From an uncultured Limimonas sp. (GTDB lineage: Bacteria; Pseudomonadota; Alphaproteobacteria; Kiloniellales; Rhodovibrionaceae), in assembly GCA_913055855.1 (NCBI GenBank), contig CAJXKW010000004.1, forward strand, positions 1 through 53,639: a stretch of DNA of 53,639 bases. The letters run 5' to 3'. This document shows positions 23,713-32,786 of this stretch, in pieces; within the stretch, counting starts at the first letter, position 1; each line of letters begins with the position of its first letter. The translations under genes and the position numbers were made by a program. The notes under the pieces are model-generated. The model was not told the origin of the DNA and searched no databases. It saw only the letters and a list, made by a program, of their open reading frames with translations.

Positions 23713-25035
23713 TCACCGCCGCCGGACCCGCCAGCGGATGGGCACGCCGGGCATGTCGAAGTCGTGGCGCAGCTCGTTTTCCAGGTAGCGCAGATAGGCC
23801 TCGGGCAGCTCCTTGGGCCGGCTGCAGAACACCATGAAGGTGGGCGGCCGCGCCTTCGGCTGGCTGATATACTTGATCCGGTTGAACCGCCCGCCGCTCG
23901 ACGGTGGCGGGTTCGCCGCCGTCACCTCGGTCAGCCACTGGTTCAGGTCGGGCGTGGCCACGCGGGTGTTCCACAGGTCGTAAGTGCTTAGCGCGGCGTC
24001 GAGCAGGGCGTTTAGGCGCTGGTTGCGCAGGCCCGAAACGGTCACCAGGGGAATACCCTTCACCTGGGGCAGCGAGCGCTGCAGCCGATCTTGCACGGCC
24101 TTCCGGGCAGCGTCCTTGTCACCCACCGCATCCCATTTGTTCAGCGCAAGCACCAGGCCGCGGCCCTCGTCGATGGTGTGCTCGGCGATCTGAAGGTCCT
24201 GCTTGTCCAGGCCCTGCGTGGCATCCACAACGAGCGCCACCACGTGGGCGAAGCGCACCGCGCGCAGGCCGTCGGCCACGGCCAGCTTCTCCAGCTTTTC
24301 CGTCACCCGCGTTTTGCGCCGCATCCCCGCCGTATCGACGAGTTTGACCGGCCGGTCCTTGTAGGACCAGGTCACCGAGATCGCATCCCGGGTGATCCCC
24401 GCCTCGGGGCCGGTCAGAAGGCGATCCTCGCCGATCAGCCGGTTGATCAGGGTGGACTTGCCCACGTTGGGCCGGCCCACGATGGCAAGCTGGAGCGCCT
24501 CGCCGCCTTCCGGCGCCGTCTCCGCTTCCGCCGCCGCGGCGGCCTCGGCGATGGGCGTCAAAAAGGCATGCACCGCGTCCAGGCCGGTGCCGTGCTCGGC
24601 GGAAAACGCCACGGGCTCGCCCAAACCCAGGGAAAACGCCTCCGCCCAGCCCGATTCGCCGGCCTCGCCCTCGTATTTGTTGGCGAGCACGAGCACGGCC
24701 CGCGCCGCCTCGCGCAGCTCTTCGGCCAGGATTTCCTCGGCCGCAGTCACCCCGGCGCGGGCATCGAGCAGGAACAGCACCGCGTCCGCTTCCGCGACGG
24801 CGCGCGCGCTCTGCTCGCGCATGCGCGCCTCCAGGCTGTCGTCGCGCACCTCGTCCATCCCCGCGGTGTCGACCACGGTGAACGCAAGGTCGAACAGATG
24901 CGCCTCGCCCTCGCGCCGGTCGCGGGTCACGCCGGGGGTGTCGTCGACCAGCGCCTGGCGGCGGCCGACCAGCCGGTTGAACAGGGTGGACTTGCCCACG
25001 TTGGGCCGGCCCACGATGGCGACGGTAAACGCCAT
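23713..25035 (-). CDS. der: Ribosome biogenesis GTPase Der
   Basis: Der (EngA) is the double GTPase needed for 50S subunit assembly. The 440-residue product starts MAFTVAIVGRPNVGKSTLFN. The first P-loop is at 9-16 with DDTPGVTRDRREG and VVDTAGMDEV. The second P-loop is near residue 180 (LAIVGRPNVGKSTLINRLI) with LVDTAGMRRKTRV. It ends with a KH-like domain (YISQPKARPPTFMVFCSRPK). Order and length are those of the family. It is 13 bases behind bamB. The cluster with bamB and the TPR protein is typical of alphaproteobacteria. Confidence 0.97.
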   Translation of the reverse strand: MAFTVAIVGRPNVGKSTLFNRLVGRRQALVDDTPGVTRDRREGEAHLFDLAFTVVDTAGMDEVRDDSLEARMREQSARAVAEADAVLFLLDARAGVTAAEEILAEELREAARAVLVLANKYEGEAGESGWAEAFSLGLGEPVAFSAEHGTGLDAVHAFLTPIAEAAAAAEAETAPEGGEALQLAIVGRPNVGKSTLINRLIGEDRLLTGPEAGITRDAISVTWSYKDRPVKLVDTAGMRRKTRVTEKLEKLAVADGLRAVRFAHVVALVVDATQGLDKQDLQIAEHTIDEGRGLVLALNKWDAVGDKDAARKAVQDRLQRSLPQVKGIPLVTVSGLRNQRLNALLDAALSTYDLWNTRVATPDLNQWLTEVTAANPPPSSGGRFNRIKYISQPKARPPTFMVFCSRPKELPEAYLRYLENELRHDFDMPGVPIRWRVRRR

Positions 25036-25048
25036 GACGGATTCCGGA

Positions 25049-26377
25049 CTAGCGGTACGCGACGAGGGTGGCGTCCCGGGTCAGCAGATACAGGGTCTCG
25101 TTCGCCACCACGGGCGGCACGGCGGGCGCCCCCGGAAGCGACATGGTCCCCAGAAGTTCCCCCGTATAGGGCGACAACGCGGCGGCCACGCCGTGGCTGC
25201 CCATCAGGATCACGCGGTCGCCGGCCAGCATGGGCCCCGTCCAGTGGATGGGATCCGCCTTGGCCTCGGCGTCCGCGTACGCGGCGATCTTGGTGACCCA
25301 GCGCACCTTGCCGTCCTTGCGCCGCAACGCGGCAACGCGGGCGTTGGTGGTGAGCACGTAGACGTAGTTGCCCGCCGCCCACGGGGTCGCCGCGCTGGCG
25401 AGTTCGCGCTCCCAGGCGCGCGCGCCCGTGCGCATGTTCACCGAGACCATGGGCCCGGAATTGCTCACGGCGAAGACGCGGCCACGGTCGATGACGGGCA
25501 GCCCGCGGATGTCGGCCATGTCCGCGACCTCGCTGGCGCGCCGCACGCCGGCGAGGCTGTCCGTCCAGAGATCGCGCCCGTTGTCCGCCAGCAGCGCGGT
25601 CAACTGCCCCGAGGAATACGCCGAGACGACGCTTCCCCCGCCGACGGCCGGGCTCGCCGAGCCGAGCAGCCCCGCCTGTTCCTGCACCCCCGTGTGGCGC
25701 CAGCGCTCGCTGCCGTCCTCGGTTGCCAACGCCACCGTCTCGTTGACGATGGTCAGCACGTAGAGCGTGCCATCCTTGACGCTGGGCCCGGCGCGCAGGG
25801 GCGTTCCCAGATTCGTGGTCCAGCGCACCTCGCCGGACTTGCCGGCCAGCGCGTGGACAGCGCCCGTCCCGGTGGTGGCGAACAGCCGGCCGTCCTCGAC
25901 CGCCAGCCCGCCGCCGAAGGCGCCTTCGTCGGCGTCCTCGTCCGTGACCAGATCGCGTGTCCAGAGCGCCTTGCCCGTCTGCGCGCGGAAGGCGTGGACG
26001 GTCATCTCGGCGTCCATGACGTAGATGCGCCCGTCCGCCACCACCGGCTCGGCCAGGATGGGCTGCGTGGTGTCCGCGGCCGCGCCCGCATCGACCGACC
26101 ACTGCCGCGCGAGATCCGCCGGCAGGGCGAGATGATACATCGCGTGCGAGGCGGTGCCGCCGGCCTGGGTCCAGCTCGCATTGACATAGGGGCGCGGCAG
26201 GGTCACCTGCGCGCTTGCCAGCGCCTTGTCCGGCTCCAGCTTGCGCTCAAGATCAAGAACGGAGATGCGCTCGCCCTGGAGGCGCTCGCCATCGCCACCG
26301 CCTTCGAACACGCTACAGCCGGCCAGCACGGCGGCCACCAGCGTGGCCCCGGCCAGCGCGCCAAGCCGTTGCATCAT
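25049..26377 (-). CDS. bamB: Outer membrane assembly lipoprotein BamB
   Basis: BamB is an eight-bladed PQQ-type propeller and an accessory lipoprotein of the BAM complex, which inserts beta-barrel proteins. The 442-residue product starts with MMQRLGALAGATLVAAVLAG and the lipobox LAGC, so Cys21 would be lipidated after cleavage by signal peptidase II. The blades carry the usual repeats (AQTGKALWTRDLVTDEDAD, DNGRDLWTDSLAGVRRASEV, NMRTGARAWERELASAATPW). It ends LYLLTRDATLVAYR. Either of two adjacent ATGs may serve. It lies 7 bases after the TPR gene. Confidence 0.9.
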   Translation of the reverse strand: MMQRLGALAGATLVAAVLAGCSVFEGGGDGERLQGERISVLDLERKLEPDKALASAQVTLPRPYVNASWTQAGGTASHAMYHLALPADLARQWSVDAGAAADTTQPILAEPVVADGRIYVMDAEMTVHAFRAQTGKALWTRDLVTDEDADEGAFGGGLAVEDGRLFATTGTGAVHALAGKSGEVRWTTNLGTPLRAGPSVKDGTLYVLTIVNETVALATEDGSERWRHTGVQEQAGLLGSASPAVGGGSVVSAYSSGQLTALLADNGRDLWTDSLAGVRRASEVADMADIRGLPVIDRGRVFAVSNSGPMVSVNMRTGARAWERELASAATPWAAGNYVYVLTTNARVAALRRKDGKVRWVTKIAAYADAEAKADPIHWTGPMLAGDRVILMGSHGVAAALSPYTGELLGTMSLPGAPAVPPVVANETLYLLTRDATLVAYR

Positions 26378-26384
26378 GCGCGCG

Positions 26385-27029
26385 CTAGCCCTCCAGACGG
26401 GCGATCATCTGCGTCGCGCGCTGGCGCTGCTGCCGCGGCACGTTCGCCCCGTCGGCGACCTGCTTGAACAGCGCCACGGCCCGCTCGCGCTCGCCCGCCT
26501 TCGCGGCAAGCACGGCCTGAAGCTCCAGCGCCGTATGCCGGAACGGGGTGTCGCCGTTGGCGATGGGCGACAGCGAGGCGCGCAGGGCATCTGGGTCGCC
26601 GTCGTCCATCCGGTGCATGACGGCGAAGATGCGCGCGAGACTGCCATAGGGCCTGGGCGTGTCGCCGCTTTCCGCGATGGCCTGCCAGGTGGAGACGGCC
26701 GCATCGGTATTGCCCGCCTCGACCTGCAGCGCGGCCCGGCGGAACTGCGCCACCAGGCGGTAGCCGCGCGGCCCCGAATCGGCGAGCTCGCCCAGCGCCT
26801 GAATCGCCGCCTGGCGCTCGCCCGCCTCGGCCTTGTCCAGCGCCGCCGCGTAGTCCGCCGCGGCCGTCCGCGCCTGACCGCGGCTGTACGCCTGCCAGCC
26901 CTGATACGCCCCCACGACGAGCACGAGCGCCAGGGCCGCGCCGATGGCCCAGGGGCCCCAGCGCTTCCACAGCTCGCGGTACCGTTCGTGGCGGATTTCC
27001 TCGTCGACTTCGCGGAAAAGATCGCTCAC
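26385..27029 (-). CDS. Membrane-anchored TPR protein (YfgM-like)
   Basis: The product from GTG 27029 starts MSDLFREVDEEIRHERYREL, the common opening of alphaproteobacterial relatives. One membrane helix at about 29-47 (PWAIGAALALVLVVGAYQGW) is followed by periplasmic TPR units (YAAALDKAEAGERQAAIQAL, LQVEAGNTDAAVSTWQAIAE, ELQAVLAAKAGERERAVALF). YfgM in E. coli interacts with the SecYEG and BamB neighbourhood and periplasmic chaperones. The frame is open further upstream (MRAGHKGPGNP), but the family opening favours GTG. AGG lies seven bases before it. The product has 214 residues. Confidence 0.8.
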   Translation of the reverse strand: MSDLFREVDEEIRHERYRELWKRWGPWAIGAALALVLVVGAYQGWQAYSRGQARTAAADYAAALDKAEAGERQAAIQALGELADSGPRGYRLVAQFRRAALQVEAGNTDAAVSTWQAIAESGDTPRPYGSLARIFAVMHRMDDGDPDALRASLSPIANGDTPFRHTALELQAVLAAKAGERERAVALFKQVADGANVPRQQRQRATQMIARLEG

Positions 27030-27129
27030 GGGATTGCCTGGTCCTTTGTGCCCGGCTCGCACACCGCGCGCAGCCTAGCCAAGCTGACCCGGCTTGCAAA
27101 GGATGGCGCGCCCGGTCGCACCGGCGCGA

Positions 27130-27687
27130 TCACCCCGCGGCCTTCCACTTGATGGAACAGCCCATGGACGGGATCTGCTCCGCCGGGCCCTGCCCCGTCT
27201 CGGCGACCCGGGTCATCGCCTCCAGAAGCTCGCGCCTGGCATCCGGCGCGGCCTCCTTCTTCGACGCATCCAGGCGGCCGCGGTACTGCAGGCCGAGATC
27301 GGCGTCGAAGCCGAAGAAGTCGGGCGTGCACACGGCCCCGTAGGCTTTCGCCACCGCCTGCGTCTCGTCCAACAGATAGGGGAAGGTGAAGCCGTGCACC
27401 TGGGCGAAGGCCTGCATGTTCTCGAACGAGTCGGCCGGGTAGTTTTCGGTGTCGTTGGGCATGATCGCCGCCGCACCGATTCCCTTGTCCTGGAGCTGCT
27501 TCACGTCGTCGACGAGGCGGTCCGCGATCGCCTTCACATACGGGCAGTGGTTGCAGATGAACACGATCAGGGTCCCCTTGGGCCCCCGCACGTCCTGCAA
27601 CGTGTGGCGCTTGCCGTCCACGCCCGGCAGGTCGAAGTCCACCGCCTGCCAGCCGAAGTCGCACACCGGGGTCTCCATCGCCACCAT
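27130..27687 (-). CDS. Thioredoxin-fold (redoxin/AhpC-TSA family) protein
   Basis: The 185-residue product starts MVAMETPVCDFGWQAVDFDL. The active-site region is FICNHCPYVKAIADRL, with a CxxC-type pair (CNHC). Thioredoxin-fold proteins of this group (NHCPYVKA) occur widely in proteobacteria as putative thiol peroxidases or reductases. There is no signal peptide, so it acts in the cytoplasm. GAGGAGG stands six bases before the ATG. A third Cys lies in GAVCTPDFFGFDADL and a fourth near the end. Exact substrate is not known. It is divergent from the DUF2794 gene and lies about 100 bases after the TPR start. Confidence 0.85.
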   Translation of the reverse strand: MVAMETPVCDFGWQAVDFDLPGVDGKRHTLQDVRGPKGTLIVFICNHCPYVKAIADRLVDDVKQLQDKGIGAAAIMPNDTENYPADSFENMQAFAQVHGFTFPYLLDETQAVAKAYGAVCTPDFFGFDADLGLQYRGRLDASKKEAAPDARRELLEAMTRVAETGQGPAEQIPSMGCSIKWKAAG

Positions 27688-27881
27688 GTCGCGCCTCCTC
27701 GGGTTTGTCGCGCGTGCAGGAAGTCCCGTCTGAGATGCGCCTGCCAGGGCGCCCGTTCAATCCCGCTTCCGGCGCGGCATCGGGCCCCGCCGTCCGACCG
27801 TGCCCGGCTCTGGACGGGGATGACAGCTCTGTGAAACACTCCCGGTAAGGTTATGGTGGCCGCGGGGGACGGCTCTCGGCG

Positions 27882-28211
27882 ATGAGCAAGGTAGCGCACC
27901 TCAACCGCAAGCCCAAGAAGACGACCCCGACGTTCTTTTCCCGTTGGGAGTTGCAGCAGCTTCTCAACCTGTATTCCCAGCAGGTCGCCAACGGGGAATG
28001 GCGCGATTACGCCATCGATCAGCACAGCGGCATGGTGGTCTTCTCCGTGTTTCGCCACACCATGGAGCAGCCGCTGTATGCCGTGGCCAAGCGCGGCCAG
28101 GGAAGCGAGTATATCGTCTACAGCGGTCCGGAGAAGCTCAAGCGCGCCGCCACCCTGAACGACGCGCTTGCCGTCCTGCGCAAGCGCGCCCAGGTGCGGG
28201 CCATCACCTGA
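27882..28211 (+). CDS. DUF2794 family protein
   Basis: The 109-residue product starts MSKVAHLNRKPKKTTPTFFS. It contains FFSRWELQQLLNLYSQQVAN, EWRDYAIDQHSGMVVFSVFR and EQPLYAVAKRGQGSEYIVYS, which identify DUF2794 (PF10984), a family found almost only in alphaproteobacteria. Its function is unknown. It is soluble and basic at the N-terminus. The spacer before it (27688-27881) is divergent and carries GGTTAT and TAAGGT sequences, without a confident promoter. This gene is the best single lineage marker in the window. Confidence 0.85.
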   Translation: MSKVAHLNRKPKKTTPTFFSRWELQQLLNLYSQQVANGEWRDYAIDQHSGMVVFSVFRHTMEQPLYAVAKRGQGSEYIVYSGPEKLKRAATLNDALAVLRKRAQVRAIT

Positions 28212-28361
28212 TCCAGCCGCCAGCGCCGTGGCCGCGCGCCGTTGCGTCACCCCAGCCGCCGGCGAACGTGCTTGACCGGCTGACGGCGAAGGGGCAGACA
28301 GCCGGCAGGCTGCGGCGGAGCAGGCCGTGCCGCCATCCGACCCGGGTGACCCGATCCCGTC

Positions 28362-29534
28362 ATGACAACGCTCACCCGCTACTATCTCCGACGCGTCCTG
28401 CCGCCGTTTCTGATCGCGCTGACAGTGGTGCTCATGGCGCTGTCCCTGGAGCGCCTGCTGCGGATCGTCGAGGAGATCACGGATAGCGGCGCGCCGGTGG
28501 GTCACGCGTTCGAGATGCTGGGCTACCTGCTGCCGCACTACCTCCAGCTCGCCATTCCCGCGGCGGTGTTCCTGGCGGTCATGCTCGCCACGCGCCGGCT
28601 CGCCGCGACGGACGAGCTGTCCGCGATGCAGGCGGCCGGGGTTCCCCTGTGGCGTCTCCTGCGGCCGCTGCTGGGCCTGGCTTTCGCCCTCGCCGCGGTG
28701 ATGGTGGTCAACGAGGGTTGGGTCCAGCCGCACGCCCGCTACGCCTTCAAGACGCAGATGCACCGCGTCACCGAAGCCAGTGTGACCCTGCGCCTTCAGG
28801 CGGGCGTGTTCCAGCGCCTGGGCGACAAGGTCGTGGTCCGCGCCGACGAGGTCTCGCAGAACGGCAAGCGGCTCGCCAAGTTCTTCGCCACCGTGGACAA
28901 GGCCGACGACACGCGCACCGTCATCACGGCGGCGCGCGCACGCGTGCGCCACGGCGAGGCCGACGGCCTCGCCGTGGAGCTGCACAACGGCACCATCGTG
29001 CGCAACGGCCCGGGCGGCAAGCCCGGCTCGATTTCCTTCGACACCTACCTCTGGGAGCCGCCCACCGACGTCGTCGCCCCCTACGGCCCGCGCGGCGAGA
29101 GCGAACAGGAACTGACGCTGCCCGAACTGATGAGCGGCAACGCGGTACAGCTCGCCCGCAACACCTCCCCCGCCTACGTTGCGGCAGAGCGCCACATTCG
29201 CTTGCTGCGCCCGCTGTCCGTGCCCGTCCTGGCGGTGCTGGCGGTGCCGCTGGGCCTGCTCGGCAGCGGGCGCACCGGCCACGCTTACGGCATCGTGATC
29301 GGGATTGCCGTGCTGGTGCTGTATCAAAAACTCGTGGGCTTCGCCGAAGCCTTCGTCCAGGCGGGTACGCTGCCGGCGGCACTGGGGTTGTGGACGCCGT
29401 TCGCCGGCCTGCTTCTGGCCACGAGCCTGCTCACCTGGCACCGGGCGGAGGGCGCGGCGCGCGACCTGCGCACCTGGCTGCGCCGGCGGATGCGCGCGCC
29501 GCGGCCGGCGGCGCGCCCCAGCCCGGCGGCGTGA
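28362..29534 (+). CDS. lptF: LptF/LptG-family (YjgP/YjgQ) lipid export permease, first copy
   Basis: The 390-residue product starts MTTLTRYYLRRVLPPFLIAL. The N-terminal membrane helices are followed by a periplasmic beta-jellyroll insert (about residues 135-265, QAGVFQRLGDKVVVRADEV) and three C-terminal membrane helices (LSVPVLAVLAVPLGLLGSG). LptF and LptG form the membrane channel that with the LptB ATPase moves lipopolysaccharide to the bridge. The gene runs in series with a second permease and the ceramide synthase-like gene, not with the usual pepA or lptD neighbours. It could serve lipopolysaccharide or an outer-membrane sphingolipid. Which of F and G each copy represents is uncertain. 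Confidence 0.85.
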   Translation: MTTLTRYYLRRVLPPFLIALTVVLMALSLERLLRIVEEITDSGAPVGHAFEMLGYLLPHYLQLAIPAAVFLAVMLATRRLAATDELSAMQAAGVPLWRLLRPLLGLAFALAAVMVVNEGWVQPHARYAFKTQMHRVTEASVTLRLQAGVFQRLGDKVVVRADEVSQNGKRLAKFFATVDKADDTRTVITAARARVRHGEADGLAVELHNGTIVRNGPGGKPGSISFDTYLWEPPTDVVAPYGPRGESEQELTLPELMSGNAVQLARNTSPAYVAAERHIRLLRPLSVPVLAVLAVPLGLLGSGRTGHAYGIVIGIAVLVLYQKLVGFAEAFVQAGTLPAALGLWTPFAGLLLATSLLTWHRAEGAARDLRTWLRRRMRAPRPAARPSPAA

Positions 29535-29543
29535 GGGCAGGCC

Positions 29544-30620
29544 ATGCCGGGAAGCCTGGACCGCTACCTGCTGCGCAGCTTCCTCGTCCGCGCCGCGGCG
29601 ATCACCGGGGCGCTGGCGGCGCTGCTGGCGCTCTTCGACGTGCTCGCCAACGCCGACGACGTGGTGGGCGGCAGCGGGCGCATCGTCGTTGCCCTGCTCG
29701 CCTACGTCGGTCTGCGCCTGCCCGAGATCCTGGTGCTGGTGCTGCCCCTGTCGGCGCTGCTGGCCACGCTGGCGACCTTCGCCACGCTGGTGACCACAAA
29801 CGAAATGGTCGCCGTTCGCGCGGCCGGGATCTCCATCTACCGGGTCACCTTCGCCCTGCTCACCGGTGCCGTCGTGCTCGCGGGCGTACACATCTGGTTC
29901 GCCGACACCGTGCTGCCCGCCACGAGCAGTCGGCTCGCCCTGTGGGAGGCGCGCGACTACGGCGGCCTGCCGCCGCGGCGCCGGCCCAGCCGCGCACCCG
30001 CCTGGTTCACCGTGGGCGACGCGCTCGTGGAGGTCGGCGCATCCAGCCTGGACGGCCGCAACCTTCGCGACATCACGGTCATCCGGCGCGACCCCGAAGG
30101 ACGCATGACCGCCTACATCCGCGCCGAGCGCGCGCGCTATCTGGGCGACCGCTGGCTGCTGGAGCAGGTTCACCGCGTTCCCGTCAACGGCGCCGCACGC
30201 CCGGATGTGCCGCGCATGCGCCTGGCGCTGCCGGTCACGCCGGCGCGCTTCGCCGCCCTGGGCGAGCGGCCGGGCGCACTGAGCCTTTCGGAGATCGCGC
30301 GGCTGGCGCGCAATCCCGACCTGGGCGGCCGGCCCGCGCGCGTGTACCATGTCTGGCTGCAGCGCAAATTCGCCCACGCGGCGGGGGCGCTGGTGATGGT
30401 GCTGCTCGCCGCGCCTCTCGGGCTGCAGCACGCCCGACGCAACCGGCTCATGCTGGGCAGCGTCGCCGCGATCGGCGCGGGTTTCCTGTACTTCGTCGCC
30501 GAACGCCTCCTCCTGGCCCTGGGCGAAACGGGCGCCCTGCCGGCCACGATGGCGGTCTGGGCGCCCGCCGTGGTGTTCAGCATGCTCGCGCTGTGGCTGC
30601 TGCTGCGTTACGAGGGATAG
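29544..30620 (+). CDS. lptG: LptF/LptG-family (YjgP/YjgQ) lipid export permease, second copy
   Basis: The 358-residue product starts MPGSLDRYLLRSFLVRAAAI. Membrane helices near 18-40 (AAITGALAALLALFDVLAN) and 60-80 precede the jellyroll insert (about 140-250; TVGDALVEVGASSLDGRN). Three helices end the protein (RNRLMLGSVAAIGAGFLYFV and MAVWAPAVVFSMLALWLLL). The fold and size fit the LptG half of the exporter. It follows the first copy by nine bases and ends 130 bases before the acyltransferase gene. Both halves of the channel lie together, as is normal. Whether they carry lipopolysaccharide or sphingolipid is open. Confidence 0.85.
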   Translation: MPGSLDRYLLRSFLVRAAAITGALAALLALFDVLANADDVVGGSGRIVVALLAYVGLRLPEILVLVLPLSALLATLATFATLVTTNEMVAVRAAGISIYRVTFALLTGAVVLAGVHIWFADTVLPATSSRLALWEARDYGGLPPRRRPSRAPAWFTVGDALVEVGASSLDGRNLRDITVIRRDPEGRMTAYIRAERARYLGDRWLLEQVHRVPVNGAARPDVPRMRLALPVTPARFAALGERPGALSLSEIARLARNPDLGGRPARVYHVWLQRKFAHAAGALVMVLLAAPLGLQHARRNRLMLGSVAAIGAGFLYFVAERLLLALGETGALPATMAVWAPAVVFSMLALWLLLRYEG

Positions 30621-30750
30621 CCGCTGGACAGCGCGCGCCGGCACGACCATGCTCGGGGCCGTCCGCCCGCGGAGGTACCACGAAACGGCGAGCGGCGGCG
30701 CGGATGGTGGTGATCTGGGAACGAGGCACCCGGGAGGTGAGCGGACTATC

Positions 30751-31884
30751 GTGACGGAGGTCAACCCGGTCACCGACCGCCGCGGCTTCGCCGACTTCCT
30801 GCGCGCGCCGCACCACGTCCACCATGGCGACCCGAACTGGGTGCCACCGCTGACGCTCGAACGTCGGCTGCATTTCAGCCGCCGGAATCCGTATTTCGCG
30901 CACGCCCGGGCGCGCTACTTCGTCGCCTACCATAACGGCGCCCCGGCGGGCCGGGTCAGCGCCCAGATCGACAGCCTCGCCCAGCGCGATCCGGAGGGCG
31001 AGCCGCATCTGGGCCATTTCGGCTGTCTCGAGGCGACGGACGCAGACACCTTGGCGGCGCTTCTGGACGCCGCCGAGAGCTGGCTCGCCGACCACGGCAT
31101 CACCGAAGTCCAGGGACCGTTCAGCCTGAACATCAACGACGAGGCCGGCCTCCTGGTAGCGGGATTCGACCGGCCGCCGCGCATGCTGATGAACTATGCG
31201 CCGGCTTGGTACGGTCCGGCCATCGAGGCGCACGGTTACGCCCCCGCCAAGGACCTGCTCGCGTACACCTTCGCCACGGCCACGCCACTGCCCGACACGG
31301 CCCGGCGCATGGCCGAGCACGCGGCGAACACGGCGGGCGTGCGCGAGCGTCCCATGGACCCGCGTGCGTTCCGCGCGGAGCTGCGCACCGTGGTGGACAT
31401 CTTCAACGACGCCTGGGCGGAGAACTGGGGCTTCGTGCCCATGACGGCGGCCGAGGCGGGCGCCCTGGCGGACAACCTTAAGCCGCTGCTGCGCCCGGAG
31501 CTGATCCGCTTCGTCGAGCGCGACGGCGAGCCCGTTGCGATGATCGTCGCCCTGCCCGACCTGTACGAGGCGATCGCCGACCTGAACGGCCGGCTGCTCC
31601 CCCTCGGCTGGGCGCGTCTCGCCTACCGGCTCAAGGCGAGCAGGCTCGCGGGCGCGCGCGTTCCCTTGATGGGCGTGCGCGCGGCGCACCGCAGCGGCTT
31701 CATGGGCAGCGCCATCGCCGCCCTGCTCGTCCAGCGCACGCACGACGCGGCGCGCGCAGCCGGGTTCCGCGAGGTGGAGCTGTCCTGGGTGCTGGACGAC
31801 AACCACCCCACGCGCCGGCTCATCGAATCCATCGGCGGCACGGCGTACAAACGCTACCGCGTCTACCGGAAGGCGCTGGCATGA
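30751..31884 (+). CDS. Bacterial ceramide synthase-like N-acyltransferase (bCerS-type)
   Basis: The 377-residue product starts at GTG 30751 (TEVNPVTDRRGFADFLRAP), with a GGAGG 13 bases before it. It carries the repeating wording of large GNAT-like acyltransferases: PNWVPPLTLERRLHFSRRN, VQGPFSLNINDEAGLLVAGF, NYAPAWYGPAIEAHGYAPA, and a C-terminal acyl-CoA-binding part with VELSWVLDDNHPTRRLIES. Proteins of this kind in Caulobacter make ceramide (acylating the long-chain base or its keto form). Identification as bCerS is by resemblance and because Spt, ACP, reductase and ligase genes follow within 10 kb. Its stop overlaps the next ATG by four bases. Confidence 0.75.
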   Translation: MTEVNPVTDRRGFADFLRAPHHVHHGDPNWVPPLTLERRLHFSRRNPYFAHARARYFVAYHNGAPAGRVSAQIDSLAQRDPEGEPHLGHFGCLEATDADTLAALLDAAESWLADHGITEVQGPFSLNINDEAGLLVAGFDRPPRMLMNYAPAWYGPAIEAHGYAPAKDLLAYTFATATPLPDTARRMAEHAANTAGVRERPMDPRAFRAELRTVVDIFNDAWAENWGFVPMTAAEAGALADNLKPLLRPELIRFVERDGEPVAMIVALPDLYEAIADLNGRLLPLGWARLAYRLKASRLAGARVPLMGVRAAHRSGFMGSAIAALLVQRTHDAARAAGFREVELSWVLDDNHPTRRLIESIGGTAYKRYRVYRKALA

Positions 31885-32717
31885 GCGCACAGGACGCCCC
31901 CCCGCGCGCCGACGCCCTGGTGCTGGCGGGAAGCCGCGGCCCCGAGGATGCCGTCGCCGCCGCAGCCGGGGTGAGCTGCAAGGCCCTGGCGCCCGTGGCC
32001 GGGAAGCCCATGCTCCAGCGCGTGCTCGACGCCTTGACCGAGAGCGGCTGCGTGCGCCGGATCACGGTGGCACTGGCGCCCGAGGTGCCCGTCGCCGGGG
32101 AGGTGCCGGCCCTGGCACGCGCGTTCGACGCGGGCTGCATCGCCCGCATGGACCCGGCCGGCAGCCCGTGCCGCACCGTTCAGGCCGCGTTCGCCGCGCG
32201 CGACCCGCAGCGGCCGCTGCTCGTCGCCACCGGGGATCACCCCCTGCTCACCGGCGAGATGGTGCGCGCCTTCGCCACCGGCTCCCGGCTCAGCCGCGCC
32301 GACGTCACCGCGGCGGTTACGCCCGTACACCTCGTGGACGCGGCGTTCCCGGGCGTGCGCCGGACGGCCCTGCGCTTCCGCGACGGCGGGTACAGCGGCT
32401 GCAACCTGTTCGCCCTGACGACCCCGCGGGCCGAGGCGGTGCTGGCGTTCTGGCAGACCCTGGAAAACGACCGCAAGCGGCCCTGGCGCATGGCGGCGCA
32501 CATCGGCACGGGTACGCTGTTCGCCTATGCCGCGCGGCGGCTGACCCTGGACGGCGGCGTGGCGCGCCTGGGTGCGCGCGTCGGCGCGGAGCTGGCGGCG
32601 ATCCGGCTCAACTGGCCGGCGGCGGCGCGCGACGTGGACACGCCGGGCGACCTGGAACTTGCGGAAGCCGTGCTGCGCGGGAACGAGGGCAAGATGCGAT
32701 CAGGTTGGGTCACCTGA
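31881..32717 (+). CDS. MobA-like nucleotidyltransferase in the sphingolipid locus
   Basis: The product has 278 residues and starts MSAQDAPPRADALVLAGSRG. The pattern ALVLAG, a glycine-poor insert, then KALAPVAGKPMLQRVLDALT is that of NTP transferases with the GT-A fold (MobA, IspD, CDP-sugar synthases). LLVATGDHPLLTGEM holds the catalytic Asp. The usual LAGGxSxRMG loop is changed to LAGSRGPED. Caulobacter sphingolipid genes include a phosphoglycerate cytidylyltransferase for ceramide head groups; this gene may be the counterpart, which I offer as inference. It is translationally coupled to the acyltransferase (ATGA). Confidence 0.7.
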   Translation: MSAQDAPPRADALVLAGSRGPEDAVAAAAGVSCKALAPVAGKPMLQRVLDALTESGCVRRITVALAPEVPVAGEVPALARAFDAGCIARMDPAGSPCRTVQAAFAARDPQRPLLVATGDHPLLTGEMVRAFATGSRLSRADVTAAVTPVHLVDAAFPGVRRTALRFRDGGYSGCNLFALTTPRAEAVLAFWQTLENDRKRPWRMAAHIGTGTLFAYAARRLTLDGGVARLGARVGAELAAIRLNWPAAARDVDTPGDLELAEAVLRGNEGKMRSGWVT

Positions 32718-32786
32718 TCGCTGAATCTTGCCCTATCTTCAAAGGATAGCGTGCGATTCAGCGATCCATCCGGATCGCATCGCACT

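Noticed and set aside
27567..30773. A 1068-residue minus-strand frame across the permease genes
   Set aside because: It covers DUF2794 and both LptF/G-type genes, which have clear domains on the plus strand. The long frame has no motif.
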